From the NCBI GenBank assembly GCA_943788895.1, contig CALSRZ010000005.1, positions 124,001-188,000 of the forward strand: a stretch of 64,000 bases of DNA. Reading direction: 5' to 3'. Position 1 is the stretch's first letter. Every line of letters starts with the position of its first letter. The position numbers and the translations under genes were made by a program. Positions 38,410-46,883 of this stretch are shown here, piece after piece. Origin of the DNA: an uncultured Pseudomonadales bacterium. GTDB lineage: Bacteria; Pseudomonadota; Gammaproteobacteria; Pseudomonadales; Porticoccaceae. Below the pieces are notes generated by a model. The model saw nothing but the letters and a program-made list of their open reading frames with translations. It did no database searches and was not told the DNA's origin.

Positions 38410-39386
38410 CTAGGTTCGTCCTGTGGCAATAGTTGGCTCTCTGAGCCTTCCATGCCAGTCGCCAGATCGACAATAATCTCTGATAACCAACGATGCATTG
38501 GCGAGCCTAGAGTTCGCTTGTGCTGCAATAACACCAGGGGAACGGTTCCCTCGTGAGGCAGATCTGCCGGATAGCGCTTGCTGACAACCCGGTGCAGTTC
38601 GCGCTCCATTCCTGAACCAAACTTTGCTGCAACCATTAGGCAATCTGTATCGCAGATTGTCTCAATAGCCGTCATCAACTGGTTGGTCACCATGGCTTTC
38701 TTACGCTTGCGCCCCAGCTCTCTCAATGCGCGGTCAAAACGCGCATCGGTTCTGGCACTTACCCGCTTGGCAATCAGCAGATAGTACTGAACAAAGGGGT
38801 ACTCAAGAATTTCATTAAGGGTTACCCGGGATTTTTGCGCCAGGGGGTGACCTTCGCGCATCCAGATCGTCGGGCTGAAAATAGCCAAATGCCGCTTGGT
38901 AATATCGCTGGTGATATCTTTTTCAATATCGATAGCGAAATCCAAAACTCCGTCAGCCAATTCGCCTTCCACAGAGTCAGTCTCACTGGAGATCGACAGC
39001 ACCACGCCCGGTGCATATTTATTTAATACGCCAGATAGCTGTGAGGCCAGGGAGATAGCAATAAATTCAGGGATCGCGATAGTCACTTCGCCGACATAGG
39101 CGGCGGGATCAAACTCACCCTCGGTGACCATATCGAGAATATCTTCGAGCATGCTCGGCAGTCGCAGTTGTAAATCCCGCGCCTTAGGTGTCGGAATCAG
39201 CTTATTTCCGGTGCGCGTAAACAGCGGATCATCCAATTGGTCGCGCAGTCGCTGCAGCACTCGGCTCATTGCCGGTTGGGTAATAAACAGACGTTCTGCG
39301 GCTCTTGTCACACTCTTTTCTTCAAGTAATGCCTGTAGAGAGACCAGTAAATTGAGATCGAGACGGGATAACTTCTGTAAATTCAT
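38406..39386 (-). CDS. LysR-family transcriptional regulator
   Basis: A 326-residue regulator. The N-terminal winged helix-turn-helix is clear ([24 protein letters not shown], then [14 protein letters not shown], residues 10-50). The C-terminal co-inducer domain follows. Its N-terminus resembles the NodD/NahR/LeuO-type subgroup (LDLNLL). It is divergent from two tandem small units at 39414-39994 whose promoters carry the same repeated operator-like motif, and the first motif lies 28-54 bases before its start codon. I infer that it binds there and may control itself and both units. Confidence 0.92.
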   Translation of the reverse strand: MNLQKLSRLDLNLLVSLQALLEEKSVTRAAERLFITQPAMSRVLQRLRDQLDDPLFTRTGNKLIPTPKARDLQLRLPSMLEDILDMVTEGEFDPAAYVGEVTIAIPEFIAISLASQLSGVLNKYAPGVVLSISSETDSVEGELADGVLDFAIDIEKDITSDITKRHLAIFSPTIWMREGHPLAQKSRVTLNEILEYPFVQYYLLIAKRVSARTDARFDRALRELGRKRKKAMVTNQLMTAIETICDTDCLMVAAKFGSGMERELHRVVSKRYPADLPHEGTVPLVLLQHKRTLGSPMHRWLSEIIVDLATGMEGSESQLLPQDEPS

Positions 39387-39413
39387 AAACTTAACCTAGG
39401 TCATTACCTGTGA

Positions 39414-39477
39414 GCATATAAATAATGCTAAGAATGCATTTGGATTATGACATACCTCTGAGTATATTGACACGCAT
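39414..39477 (+). promoter_or_regulatory. operator and promoter of unit 1 (microprotein gene)
   Basis: The operator GCAT-N7-ATGC-N4-AATGCATT spans 39414-39440. The -35 box TTGGAT (39440-39445) overlaps its last base. After 17 bases comes the -10 box TATATT (39463-39468), then CACGCAT (39471-39477) at the expected start of transcription. The same elements in the same order recur 393 bases downstream. Confidence 0.65.
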
Positions 39478-39515
39478 AGGGCAGATAGCCCAGTTAACAC
39501 TTAAGGAGATAGACC

Positions 39516-39638
39516 ATGACACTCGTATATATATTAATCGGATTTTCTGGATTAGCGGGTGCTGCAATTGCGAAAGATGATTTCGCCAACGTTAAAGCAC
39601 CAAAACTCAAAAATTCAGATAAAACGCTGGCCCAGTAA
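39516..39638 (+). CDS. 40-residue putative membrane microprotein
   Basis: A short frame with a near-perfect ribosome site (AAGGAGAT, 8 bases before the ATG) and a TAA stop. The product starts TLVYILIGFSGLAGAAIA, one membrane-span-like segment or signal anchor. A lysine-rich polar tail of about 22 residues (AKDDFANVKAPKLKNSDKTL) follows. It is framed by a promoter (39440-39468) and a strong terminator (39692-39720), so it is the only gene of its transcript. No family is recognised. It could be a small membrane protein or a cleaved secreted peptide. Confidence 0.7.
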   Translation: MTLVYILIGFSGLAGAAIAKDDFANVKAPKLKNSDKTLAQ

Positions 39639-39691
39639 GCCGACGTTTTGAAACCAAACCCCTCTTAATCCTTGCTATAGGATTTTTTTAC

Positions 39692-39720
39692 GGGGCCCAA
39701 CCTCTGGGCCCCTTTTTTTT
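39692..39720 (+). terminator. intrinsic terminator of unit 1
   Basis: GGGGCCCA-ACCTC-TGGGCCCC is a perfect 8-base GC-rich stem with a 5-base loop followed by eight T. It is 54 bases after the microprotein stop. The flanks GGATTTTTTTA before and TTTTTTTTGCCTGC after recur at the unit 2 terminator. Confidence 0.92.
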
Positions 39721-39806
39721 GCCTGCTAAAAATCCAACATACATACAAAGTTCAGTCAAACCTCAGAGCACGGAATACCTGATATTTTTAGCGATATTAC
39801 CAAAAT

Positions 39807-39869
39807 GCATGACCCTGATGCAAACAATGCATTGGATGTATGGGCTTAGTATTCTTATTATGCACGCAT
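39807..39869 (+). promoter_or_regulatory. operator and promoter of unit 2
   Basis: GCAT-N7-ATGC-N4-AATGCATT at 39807-39833 has exactly the spacing of the unit 1 operator. It is followed by TTGGAT (39832-39837), 18 bases, TATTAT (39856-39861) and CACGCAT (39863-39869). Confidence 0.65.
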
Positions 39870-39994
39870 TGAAGTTGTACAGAGATTTTTAAGGGCTGCT
39901 GAGAAGCAACTCTTTAACAGATTTACCCCCTACCCCTTTTCTTGTGATTCATCCAAGGATTTTTTAAGGAACCTTCCTCAGGTTCCTTTTTTTT
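39868..39994 (+). ncRNA. candidate small RNA (unit 2)
   Basis: A transcript of about 125 bases is predicted from the unit 2 promoter and terminator. It holds no reading frame with a ribosome site; the longest ATG frame near its start is 10 codons. Visible RNA features are a TGCT-GAGA-AGCA stem closed by a GNRA tetraloop (near 39896), a single-stranded C- and T-rich stretch (ACCCCCTACCCCTTTTC near 39924) suited to base-pairing with G-rich ribosome sites, and the terminator hairpin with a U tail. Function and targets are unknown. Confidence 0.45.
39966..39994 (+). terminator. intrinsic terminator of unit 2
   Basis: AGGAACC-TTCCTCA-GGTTCCT is a perfect 7-base stem followed by eight or nine T and then GCCTGC, matching the context of the unit 1 terminator. 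Confidence 0.88.
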
Positions 39995-40042
39995 GCCTGC
40001 GATTTAGTGGATCCCTATCATCGAGGGTTTATTGGTAAGCGC

Positions 40043-40462
40043 CTAGGCCTCAACCAGCTCGTAGCTGTGAGACATTTCAACGCCAGCCGCTGCCATCATA
40101 ATGGATGCAGAACAGTACTTTTCGGCGGACAGCTCAACGGCACGCTTAACCTGTGCCTCTTTCAGTCCCGTACCAGTAACCACAAAGCGCAGATGAATCT
40201 TGCTAAATACTGCGGGAACCGCATCCACTCGCTCAGCTTCAATCTCAGTGCGACAATCTGTTACCTGCTGGCGACTCTTCTTGAGCATGCTCATCACATC
40301 AAAAGAGGCGCAGCCTCCGAGACCCAATAACAGCATCTCCATGGGTCGAATACCCATATTGCGACCACCCTGACTCTCTGCACCATCCATTACCGCCGCG
40401 TGCCCGCTGCCGGACTCGCCTAGGAACATTACGCCATCCACCCACTTAATTGTCGCCTTCAT
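40043..40462 (-). CDS. OsmC family protein
   Basis: A protein of about 139 residues. I prefer the ATG at 40462, which has a GAGG ribosome site 6 bases upstream, over the ATG at 40474 that precedes that site. The OsmC/Ohr fold signature includes GIRPMEMLLLGLGGCASFDVM with the reactive cysteine, and KYCSASIMMAAAG with the second cysteine. It resembles the YhfA branch found beside crp. A peroxide or thiol redox role is typical of the fold, but the substrate is unknown. It is divergent from crp. Confidence 0.92.
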   Translation of the reverse strand: MKATIKWVDGVMFLGESGSGHAAVMDGAESQGGRNMGIRPMEMLLLGLGGCASFDVMSMLKKSRQQVTDCRTEIEAERVDAVPAVFSKIHLRFVVTGTGLKEAQVKRAVELSAEKYCSASIMMAAAGVEMSHSYELVEA

Positions 40463-40616
40463 AATTTGCCTCATTTACAAGAGCGCAAAGATTACCATAG
40501 AGCAGTAGGCAAAATTTACTCGCCAATGGATTTTTTTTACTACTATTACTTCTAGGAGTCGCGGATAAACACTATATAAAGCGGCATTTAGCTAAACTTG
40601 TAAATGGAGAAACAAA

Positions 40617-41252
40617 TTGGCGCCTGCACCCCTCACACCACACATTGAGAATGTGGAAGAATTCTTATCCCACTGTCACAGACGCCGATACCCGGCGAAA
40701 AGCACAATCATTTACGCCGGAGACCAGGGAGATACCCTTTATTACATTATCAAGGGTTCGGTTACGGTGATGATTGAAGATGACAGCGACGGTAAAGAGA
40801 TAATACTCGCCTATCTAAACCCTGGAGATTTCTTTGGGGAGATGGGTCTTTTCGACCAGGAACACCGCAGTGCCTGGATTCGCACTAAAACCGAGTGCGA
40901 GGTCGGTGAAATCAGCTATGCAAAGTTTATCGAACTCAGCAATAAGCATCCGGCATTTCTATTTGCGATCAGTAAGCAGGTGGCCCAGCGGCTTCGCGAT
41001 ACCACCCGCAAGGTCAGTGATCTGGCATTCCTCGATGTTACCGGACGCGTTGCCCGCACATTGCTGGATCTGTGCAAAGAGCCGGATGCTATGACTCACC
41101 CGGATGGTATGCAGATTAAAATCACTCGTCAGGAGATTGGCCGTATTGTCGGCTGTTCCCGGGAGATGGTTGGTCGTGTGCTCAAGGAGCTTGAGGAGCA
41201 GGGGCTGGTATCTGTTACGGGTAAGACGATGGTGGTGTTTGGTACTCGCTAG
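40617..41252 (+). CDS. crp: cAMP receptor protein, Vfr-type
   Basis: Global cAMP-dependent regulator. The 211 residues closely resemble Pseudomonas Vfr: [18 protein letters not shown] at the N-terminus, the cyclic-nucleotide pocket [18 protein letters not shown], and the DNA-binding domain with [21 protein letters not shown]. It starts with TTG at 40617 behind GGAGA, as no ATG lies nearby. In Pseudomonas, Vfr together with the Pil-Chp system controls surface-sensing virulence; the Chp cluster is also in this window. It converges on trpC. Confidence 0.94.
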   Translation: MAPAPLTPHIENVEEFLSHCHRRRYPAKSTIIYAGDQGDTLYYIIKGSVTVMIEDDSDGKEIILAYLNPGDFFGEMGLFDQEHRSAWIRTKTECEVGEISYAKFIELSNKHPAFLFAISKQVAQRLRDTTRKVSDLAFLDVTGRVARTLLDLCKEPDAMTHPDGMQIKITRQEIGRIVGCSREMVGRVLKELEEQGLVSVTGKTMVVFGTR

Positions 41253-41266
41253 GCTCTCTAAACCGC

Positions 41267-42067
41267 CTAGCTAAACATCTCCGCCAATCGCTCACCCGGT
41301 TCTTCACTGCGCATAAATGCTTCGCCCACCAGAAAGGCATTAACATTATGTTGTCGCATTGCGGCAACATCGGCTGGGCTGTGAATACCACTCTCGGTAA
41401 TAACAATTTTGTCGTCGGGAATTTTGCTCAGTAGCTGATAGGTATTTTCCAGCGAGACTTCGAAACTGTGCAGGTTGCGGTTATTGATACCGACCATTGG
41501 GTTATCCAGTTTCAATGCTATATCAAGTTCCGCACCATCGTGAACTTCAATCAGCACATCCATACCCAGAGAGCGTGCAACTTCATGGAGCTGGTTAAGC
41601 TGCTCTTCGGAGAGCGCCGAAACAATTAACAAGATGCAGTCTGCACCCATGGCTCGGGCTTCGTAGATTTGATATTCATCGATAATAAAATCTTTGCGAA
41701 TCACTGGCAGTGTGCTGGCGCTGCGGGCCATTTTTAAATATTCATCTGCGCCCTGAAAGAAATCCACATCGGTTAGAACTGACAGGCAGCAGGCGCCGCC
41801 CTTTTCGTAGCTCTGGGCAATTGCTGCGGGATCAAAGTCTTCGCGGATCACACCTTTACTCGGCGAGGCTTTTTTAATCTCGGCGATAACACCAGATTGG
41901 CCAGCGGCTATTTTCGCGGCAATAGAGGCGGCAAAACCTCTGGGTGCCGATGCGGTTTTGGCTTTTTCAATCAGCTGGGGAATGCTTACCTGGGCACTGC
42001 GCTCGGCAATTTCCTCATGCTTACGGGCGAGGATCTTTTTTAATATGGTCGGTGTATCAGAACTCAT
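41267..42067 (-). CDS. trpC: indole-3-glycerol phosphate synthase
   Basis: Ring closure step of tryptophan synthesis. The 266 residues are the monofunctional form. Motifs are [16 protein letters not shown], with the catalytic lysine in the first strand, [17 protein letters not shown] and the glycerol-phosphate loop [13 protein letters not shown]. It is the last gene of the trpE-trpG-trpD-trpC run and follows trpD by about 21 bases. Confidence 0.97.
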   Translation of the reverse strand: MSSDTPTILKKILARKHEEIAERSAQVSIPQLIEKAKTASAPRGFAASIAAKIAAGQSGVIAEIKKASPSKGVIREDFDPAAIAQSYEKGGACCLSVLTDVDFFQGADEYLKMARSASTLPVIRKDFIIDEYQIYEARAMGADCILLIVSALSEEQLNQLHEVARSLGMDVLIEVHDGAELDIALKLDNPMVGINNRNLHSFEVSLENTYQLLSKIPDDKIVITESGIHSPADVAAMRQHNVNAFLVGEAFMRSEEPGERLAEMFS

Positions 42068-42088
42068 TTTTTATCTCTTATTTTTTTA

Positions 42089-43127
42089 TTAGCCGTCTTG
42101 CTGAACCTGGGTAAAGGTTGCCAGATCGGTTATTCTCGCTCGCGCCAGTCCAGAGCCTATAGCGTCCTGCGCCATGGCAACGCCCTCGTTTCATATCCGC
42201 TGCACAACCGGCAACATAGAGTGCGGCACCCGCATTCAGGGCGATAATATCGGCGGCTTTGCCCGCATTGGGCCCCAGCTGTTTACCCAGCGCATCAGTA
42301 ATCATTGCCAGTGACTGCTTGGCATCTTCGACATCCAGACCTTCGAGGCTCTGGCGCTCGGGCAAAAAGTCTTCTGGTGCAATTGTATATTCTGTGACTG
42401 CGCCATTTTTATATTCGGCAACATAGGTCTCTGTGGCGATACTGATTTCATCCAGACCATCGGCGGAGTGGACGATCATAATATGCTCTGCGCCCAATCT
42501 TCCCAACACTTCAGCCATTGGCTTACAGAGTGCTTTGTCATAGACACCTATCAACTGTCGCTTTACACCAGCGGGGTTGGTCATCGGCCCGAGGATATTA
42601 AAGATAGTTCGCAGGCTCAGCTCGCGGCGCGGGCCAATCGCATGCTTCATGGCGCTGTGATGGGCCGGGGCAAACATAAAGCCTACACCCAATTCCTGCA
42701 CACAGAGTGCAACCTGTTCGGGGCTAAGATTTAGATTAACACCGGCAGCTTCGAGAAGATCTGCGGCGCCACTGTTACTACTGACTGAGCGATTGCCGTG
42801 CTTGGCAACCTGGCCGCCGGCCGCTGCGACAACAAAGGTCGAGGCGGTGGAGACATTAAATAAATTTGATTCATCGCCACCGGTGCCAACAATATCCACT
42901 AGGCTATCGCCAGAGACTTTTACACCGGTTGCCAGCTCACGCATCACTTCGACGGCGCCGGCAATCTCATCGATGCTTTCGCCTTTCATACGCAGGGCAA
43001 TAAGAAAACCACCGATCTGGGCATCGCCGGCATTGCCGGTCATAATCTGGCGCATCACATCGCGCATTTCTGCGGCGCTAAGGTTTTCGCCGTTAACCAC
43101 TGTTTCCAGTGCCTGTTTAATATCCAT
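42089..43127 (-). CDS. trpD: anthranilate phosphoribosyltransferase, C-terminus frameshifted by an apparent one-base insertion
   Basis: Transfers phosphoribose to anthranilate. I start at the ATG at 43127; the longer frame from 43145 uses a TTG inside the trpG stop region. Motifs [17 protein letters not shown] and [19 protein letters not shown], which form the PRPP site, are intact. After [14 protein letters not shown] the original frame becomes unrelated sequence ending at 42078. One base along, the frame reads [20 protein letters not shown] and ends with TAA at 42089. Removing one C in AAACGAG (42188) gives the normal 345 residues. As written, about the last 30 residues are replaced. Confidence 0.92.
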
Positions 43128-43141
43128 TGTTATATCCCTGT

Positions 43142-43720
43142 TCAAGCCTTGAGGAAATTATTTAACAGATCATGTCCATGCTGGGTGAGGATTGATTCTG
43201 GGTGAAACTGCACTCCTTCAATCGCCAGCTCTTTATGTCGCACACCCATAATTTCGTCGATACTGCCATCGTCGTTCTGTGTCCAGGCGGTAATCTCAAG
43301 ACAGTTGGGCAGAGTTGTCTGATCTATCACCAGTGAGTGATAGCGAGTGGCTTCAAAGGGCTTGCTCAGTCCTTTAAAAACACCGCTGTCGCTGTGATAC
43401 ATCATCGACGTTTTGCCGTGCATAACCTGTTTGGCGCGAACAATATCGCCGCCAAATGCTTGGCCGATGCTCTGGTGTCCAAGACAGATACCGAGAATTG
43501 GAATGCGCCCAGCAAAGGTTTTAATCACGTCGACGGAAACGCCCGCTTCGTTGGGCGTGCAGGGACCGGGAGAGATTACGATTTTCTCCGGTGCGAGCTT
43601 TTCGATTTCAGCAATAGTAATTTCGTCATTGCGGTAGACCTGAACATCGGCATCTAACTCGGCGAGGTACTGCACAATGTTGTAGGTAAAGGAGTCGTAG
43701 TTATCGATCATTAAAATCAT
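43142..43720 (-). CDS. trpG: anthranilate synthase component II (glutamine amidotransferase)
   Basis: Supplies ammonia from glutamine to TrpE, and in many bacteria also to PabB. The 192 residues form a class I amidotransferase with the catalytic cysteine in [18 protein letters not shown] and the C-terminal histidine-glutamate pair in [11 protein letters not shown]. The start codon overlaps the trpE stop by 4 bases, so the two subunits are translationally coupled. Confidence 0.96.
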   Translation of the reverse strand: MILMIDNYDSFTYNIVQYLAELDADVQVYRNDEITIAEIEKLAPEKIVISPGPCTPNEAGVSVDVIKTFAGRIPILGICLGHQSIGQAFGGDIVRAKQVMHGKTSMMYHSDSGVFKGLSKPFEATRYHSLVIDQTTLPNCLEITAWTQNDDGSIDEIMGVRHKELAIEGVQFHPESILTQHGHDLLNNFLKA

Positions 43721-45219
43721 TTTGACTCTCCATTTACTTGCCCATCCGCTTTCTCACAGACCATTGCCGCCGCGCGCATTACTGCCCGGGCTTTGTTCAT
43801 TGTCTCTTTCCATTCCAATTCAGGAATCGAATCTGCAACCACGCCGGCGCCGGCCTGAACATGCAGCATGCCATCTTTGATTACCGCTGTGCGGATGGCA
43901 ATGGCGGTATCCATATTGCCATTCCAGCCGATATAGCCAACCGCGCCGCCGTAAATATTGCGCTTGACCGGTTCGAGTTCATCGATAATTTCCATGGCGC
44001 GAATTTTTGGTGCGCCACTCAATGTGCCCGCGGGCAAGGTGGCTTTAAGGACTTCCAGGCTGCCCATACCATCGACTACCTGACCGGTCACATTGGAGGT
44101 GATATGCATAACATGGGAATAGCGTTCGACAACCATTTTTTCGGTGACTTCGACGCTGCCAGTTTTACTGATACGGCCAACATCGTTGCGCCCCAGATCG
44201 ATCAACATTAAATGTTCGGCAATCTCTTTTGGATCGGCGAGCATTTCATCTTCCATCGCCTGATCTTCCTCTGCGGTTTCGCCGCGCTTGCGGGTGCCGG
44301 CGATCGGTCGCACGGTGACTTCGCCATCTTCGAGACGGGCCAACACTTCTGGAGACGAGCCGACAATATGAAAGTCGCCCATATCGAGAAAGTACATATA
44401 GGGCGATGGATTGAGTCTGCGCAGTGCGCGATAGAGATTTATCGGCGAGGCATCAAAGGGGGCCGAGAGTCGCTGCGACGGAACCACCTGCATAACATCA
44501 CCGGCCATCACATAGTCTTTAATTTTATTGACGCTCTGTTTGAATTCCTGCTCACCAAAGCTGGAGACAAAGTCTTTTTCCGCGATTCCATCGCCGCTCA
44601 AATTCATTGGCGGCAATTCCGGGGTTGGCTGGGCCATTTGCTGTTCCAGCTCGTCGAGCCGGGCTTCGGCTTTCTGCAGTGACTCGGGATCTTTGGCGTC
44701 CACATGCACCACCAACATAATGGTTCCCGACAGATTATCGAAGACCGCCACTTCATCGGAGGCCATCAGCATTATATCCGGGGTGCCAAGCTTATCTTGC
44801 GGTGCGCTCTCGGCCAGACGGCGTTCGACAAAGCGCACGGTGTCATAACCAAAGTAACCGACTAGGCCGCCGGTAAAACGCGGCAGATCCGGAAGGTTGG
44901 GCATGCTAAATAGCTGGCGGAATTTTTCGACTTCACCCAGGGGGTCAGTAGTAGCGCGATTGACCATGGGTTTGCCGTCGCGAACAATTTCCAGTCGCGA
45001 GCCAAAAACCTTGAGCACGGTGGATGTCTGCAGACCAATCAGCGAGTAACGCCCCCACTTCTCTCCGCCCTGAACAGATTCGAACATATAGGAGTTGGGG
45101 CCCTGAGCAAGTTTTAGATAGACGCTCAATGGGGTTTCAAGATCGGCGAGGACTTCGCGAGTAACCGGGATACGGTTAAAGTCTTGGCGGGCTAAATCAG
45201 CAAATATTTCGGGGGTCAT
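43717..45219 (-). CDS. trpE: anthranilate synthase component I
   Basis: Converts chorismate to anthranilate. The 500 residues include the N-terminal feedback region (the [21 protein letters not shown] segment contains the tryptophan-binding LLES-like element) and the chorismate-binding catalytic domain ([47 protein letters not shown]). It is preceded by a leader region with a candidate tryptophan-rich leader peptide. The gph gene that often separates rpe from trpE in relatives is absent here. Confidence 0.97.
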   Translation of the reverse strand: MTPEIFADLARQDFNRIPVTREVLADLETPLSVYLKLAQGPNSYMFESVQGGEKWGRYSLIGLQTSTVLKVFGSRLEIVRDGKPMVNRATTDPLGEVEKFRQLFSMPNLPDLPRFTGGLVGYFGYDTVRFVERRLAESAPQDKLGTPDIMLMASDEVAVFDNLSGTIMLVVHVDAKDPESLQKAEARLDELEQQMAQPTPELPPMNLSGDGIAEKDFVSSFGEQEFKQSVNKIKDYVMAGDVMQVVPSQRLSAPFDASPINLYRALRRLNPSPYMYFLDMGDFHIVGSSPEVLARLEDGEVTVRPIAGTRKRGETAEEDQAMEDEMLADPKEIAEHLMLIDLGRNDVGRISKTGSVEVTEKMVVERYSHVMHITSNVTGQVVDGMGSLEVLKATLPAGTLSGAPKIRAMEIIDELEPVKRNIYGGAVGYIGWNGNMDTAIAIRTAVIKDGMLHVQAGAGVVADSIPELEWKETMNKARAVMRAAAMVCEKADGQVNGESK

Positions 45220-45284
45220 AATAGGTGTTCCTGGTTCTCTAACAGAGTGGTTTTGTTTTGGCGATCAAAGCGCCTCGTCTGGCA

Positions 45285-45347
45285 CTAGATGCGCCAACGC
45301 CACTCGCGACAATCACTGTCAAACTGTTTGGAACTCAAGTATTTCAC
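45285..45347 (-). CDS. candidate trp leader peptide
   Basis: A 20-codon frame starting at GTG 45347 with a GGAG ribosome site 7 bases upstream, between a promoter and trpE. Its end reads CREWRWRI and then TAG: two tryptophan codons separated by one arginine, directly before the stop. Downstream RNA can fold TGGCGC-ATCTA-GTGCCA over the second Trp codon and stop. An alternative pairing of the same TGGCG uses CGCCA near 45258. This is the layout of a ribosome-mediated attenuator, but the distal hairpin is followed by A-rich, not U-rich, sequence. Confidence 0.55.
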   Translation of the reverse strand: MKYLSSKQFDSDCREWRWRI

Positions 45348-45373
45348 GACCCATCTCCAGTAGGGGATTCGCT

Positions 45374-45401
45374 ATTGTAATCAATTGCGCAGATTCAACA
45401 A
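45374..45401 (-). promoter_or_regulatory. promoter of the trp operon leader
   Basis: On the minus strand, TTGTTG (45396-45401), a 16-base spacer and TACAAT (45374-45379) form a sigma-70 promoter. The start would be near 45367, about 20 bases before the leader peptide and 148 before the trpE ATG, close to the leader length of enterobacterial trp operons. Confidence 0.6.
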
Positions 45402-45434
45402 ACTCTCTGGGCAAAAAGATTGGTAATTGTAATT

Positions 45435-46103
45435 TTAGGCCTGCGCAAGCTCAGCGCGCATTTTGCCGATCACCTCTGGGTAATCCGCGGCGCCAAAGAT
45501 TGCCGATCCGGCAACAAAGGTATCTGCACCCGCGGCGGCAATCTCGCGGATATTTTGTACGGTAACACCGCCATCGATTTCGAGGCGAATATCATGGCCG
45601 CTGCTGTCGATCAGCTTTCTCGCTTCAGCCAGCTTGTCGAGCGTTGACGGAATAAACTTCTGGCCACCAAAGCCGGGGTTAACTGACATCAGCAATAACA
45701 TATCCATTCGATCCATTACCCAGCGTACGGAGTCAAGACCAGTTGCCGGATTGAGTACCAATCCTGCCTTGCAGCCGAGATCACGAACCAGCTGCAGCGA
45801 GCGATCTACGTGATTAGAGGCTTCTGGGTGGAAGGTAATATAGGTTGCGCCGGCATCGGCAAACATACGGATAAGATCATCGACTGGCTGCACCATCAAA
45901 TGAACATCAATAGGCGCGGTGACGCCATGATCACGCAGGGCTTTACAGACCATCGGACCAATAGTGAGATTCGGCACATAGTGATTATCCATCACATCAA
46001 AATGAACAACATCGGCTCCAGCTTCGAGCACCGCGTCGACCTCTTCTCCGAGACGGGCAAAATTGGCAGACAAAATGGATGGGGCAATCAAAAAATCAGT
46101 CAT
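45435..46103 (-). CDS. rpe: ribulose-phosphate 3-epimerase
   Basis: Interconverts ribulose-5-phosphate and xylulose-5-phosphate. The 222 residues are typical. The metal-binding and catalytic motifs are [35 protein letters not shown], the [11 protein letters not shown] loop and [11 protein letters not shown]. It lies upstream of the trp promoter on the same strand. The 270 bases between it and chpC (46104-46373) hold no gene that I can support and presumably contain its promoter. Confidence 0.96.
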   Translation of the reverse strand: MTDFLIAPSILSANFARLGEEVDAVLEAGADVVHFDVMDNHYVPNLTIGPMVCKALRDHGVTAPIDVHLMVQPVDDLIRMFADAGATYITFHPEASNHVDRSLQLVRDLGCKAGLVLNPATGLDSVRWVMDRMDMLLLMSVNPGFGGQKFIPSTLDKLAEARKLIDSSGHDIRLEIDGGVTVQNIREIAAAGADTFVAGSAIFGAADYPEVIGKMRAELAQA

Positions 46104-46373
46104 AAAACACCAGCGGTCAAGTAAGGCGTAACTATGCGCGACTTCGTTATTAGGTGCAAATAATTTGCCCTAAAATAGAGCGTTAAAAAGAGGCGTAAAA
46201 ATAAACTGTAATGACCAATGCTCTATATCAAGAGTATTGATAACCTTTAAACTGATCCTTGAGATCCTTTTTGCTGGTTTTACCGGTTGCTGTATGGAGG
46301 ATTCCAATGTCAAAAACACAGTATTGTTGTTACGGTTAGTCGAGAGGAAAAAATTATTACAGGAAGTGGCATT

Positions 46374-46883
46374 TTATTCTTTTGCTGATATCTCTCGCAG
46401 GTGATTTTCGATCTGCTGAAAATCCGGCAGCTGTAAAAGCTGCCCGTCACAGTCGATATTGAGACTGATGCAGGGGGCCAGCGCCATTTCATCCTGAGCC
46501 GCCAGAACAGAGTCTTCCTCGATTCTTAAGGTGTGGGGAAAGCCCCGAGAAATAATCGCGTAGTAGCGCTGCTCATGTCCTTCGAGCAGACTGTTAAGCA
46601 CCAGTATTCGCGTACTGCCGGCAAAATCTTTAGCCGCTTGATTGGCTTGCAGTGCAGCAAAGTCGATTAATGGGATATCCAGGTTGCGCCAATTAATCCA
46701 GCCAAACATCCACTGCGGTGACTGTTTATCCGCCGTCACGTCCTGATTGAGAATAATCTCTGCCACTGCAGACATGGGTATCAGGATATTGGCATTAGCG
46801 GAAGAACCTGTATTGACCGACAGGCAATCTATATTGGCCACTGGGCCCTGCTGATCAAGAAAAAATAAACTCATTGGCTGCAC
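46374..46883 (-). CDS. chpC: CheW-like coupling protein ChpC
   Basis: A 169-residue single CheW domain protein (ILIPMSAVAEIILNQD, WMFGWINWRNLDIPLIDF, YAIISRGFPHTLRI). Its place after chpB in the pil-chp cluster corresponds to ChpC of Pseudomonas, an optional second adaptor that links chemoreceptors to ChpA. The start overlaps the chpB stop by 13 bases. The cluster ends here; chpD and chpE of Pseudomonas are not present. Confidence 0.87.
   Translation of the reverse strand: MQPMSLFFLDQQGPVANIDCLSVNTGSSANANILIPMSAVAEIILNQDVTADKQSPQWMFGWINWRNLDIPLIDFAALQANQAAKDFAGSTRILVLNSLLEGHEQRYYAIISRGFPHTLRIEEDSVLAAQDEMALAPCISLNIDCDGQLLQLPDFQQIENHLREISAKE

Noticed and set aside
45245-45275. Intrinsic terminator in the trp leader
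   Set aside because: The GGCG/CGCC hairpin is followed by an A-rich, not U-rich, tract on the transcribed strand, so I did not annotate a terminator.
46307-46339. Ten-codon plus-strand frame with a perfect GGAGG ribosome site in the rpe-chpC gap
   Set aside because: It ends after 10 codons. Only by assuming a deleted base does it extend to about 26 codons, and no promoter or family match supports it.
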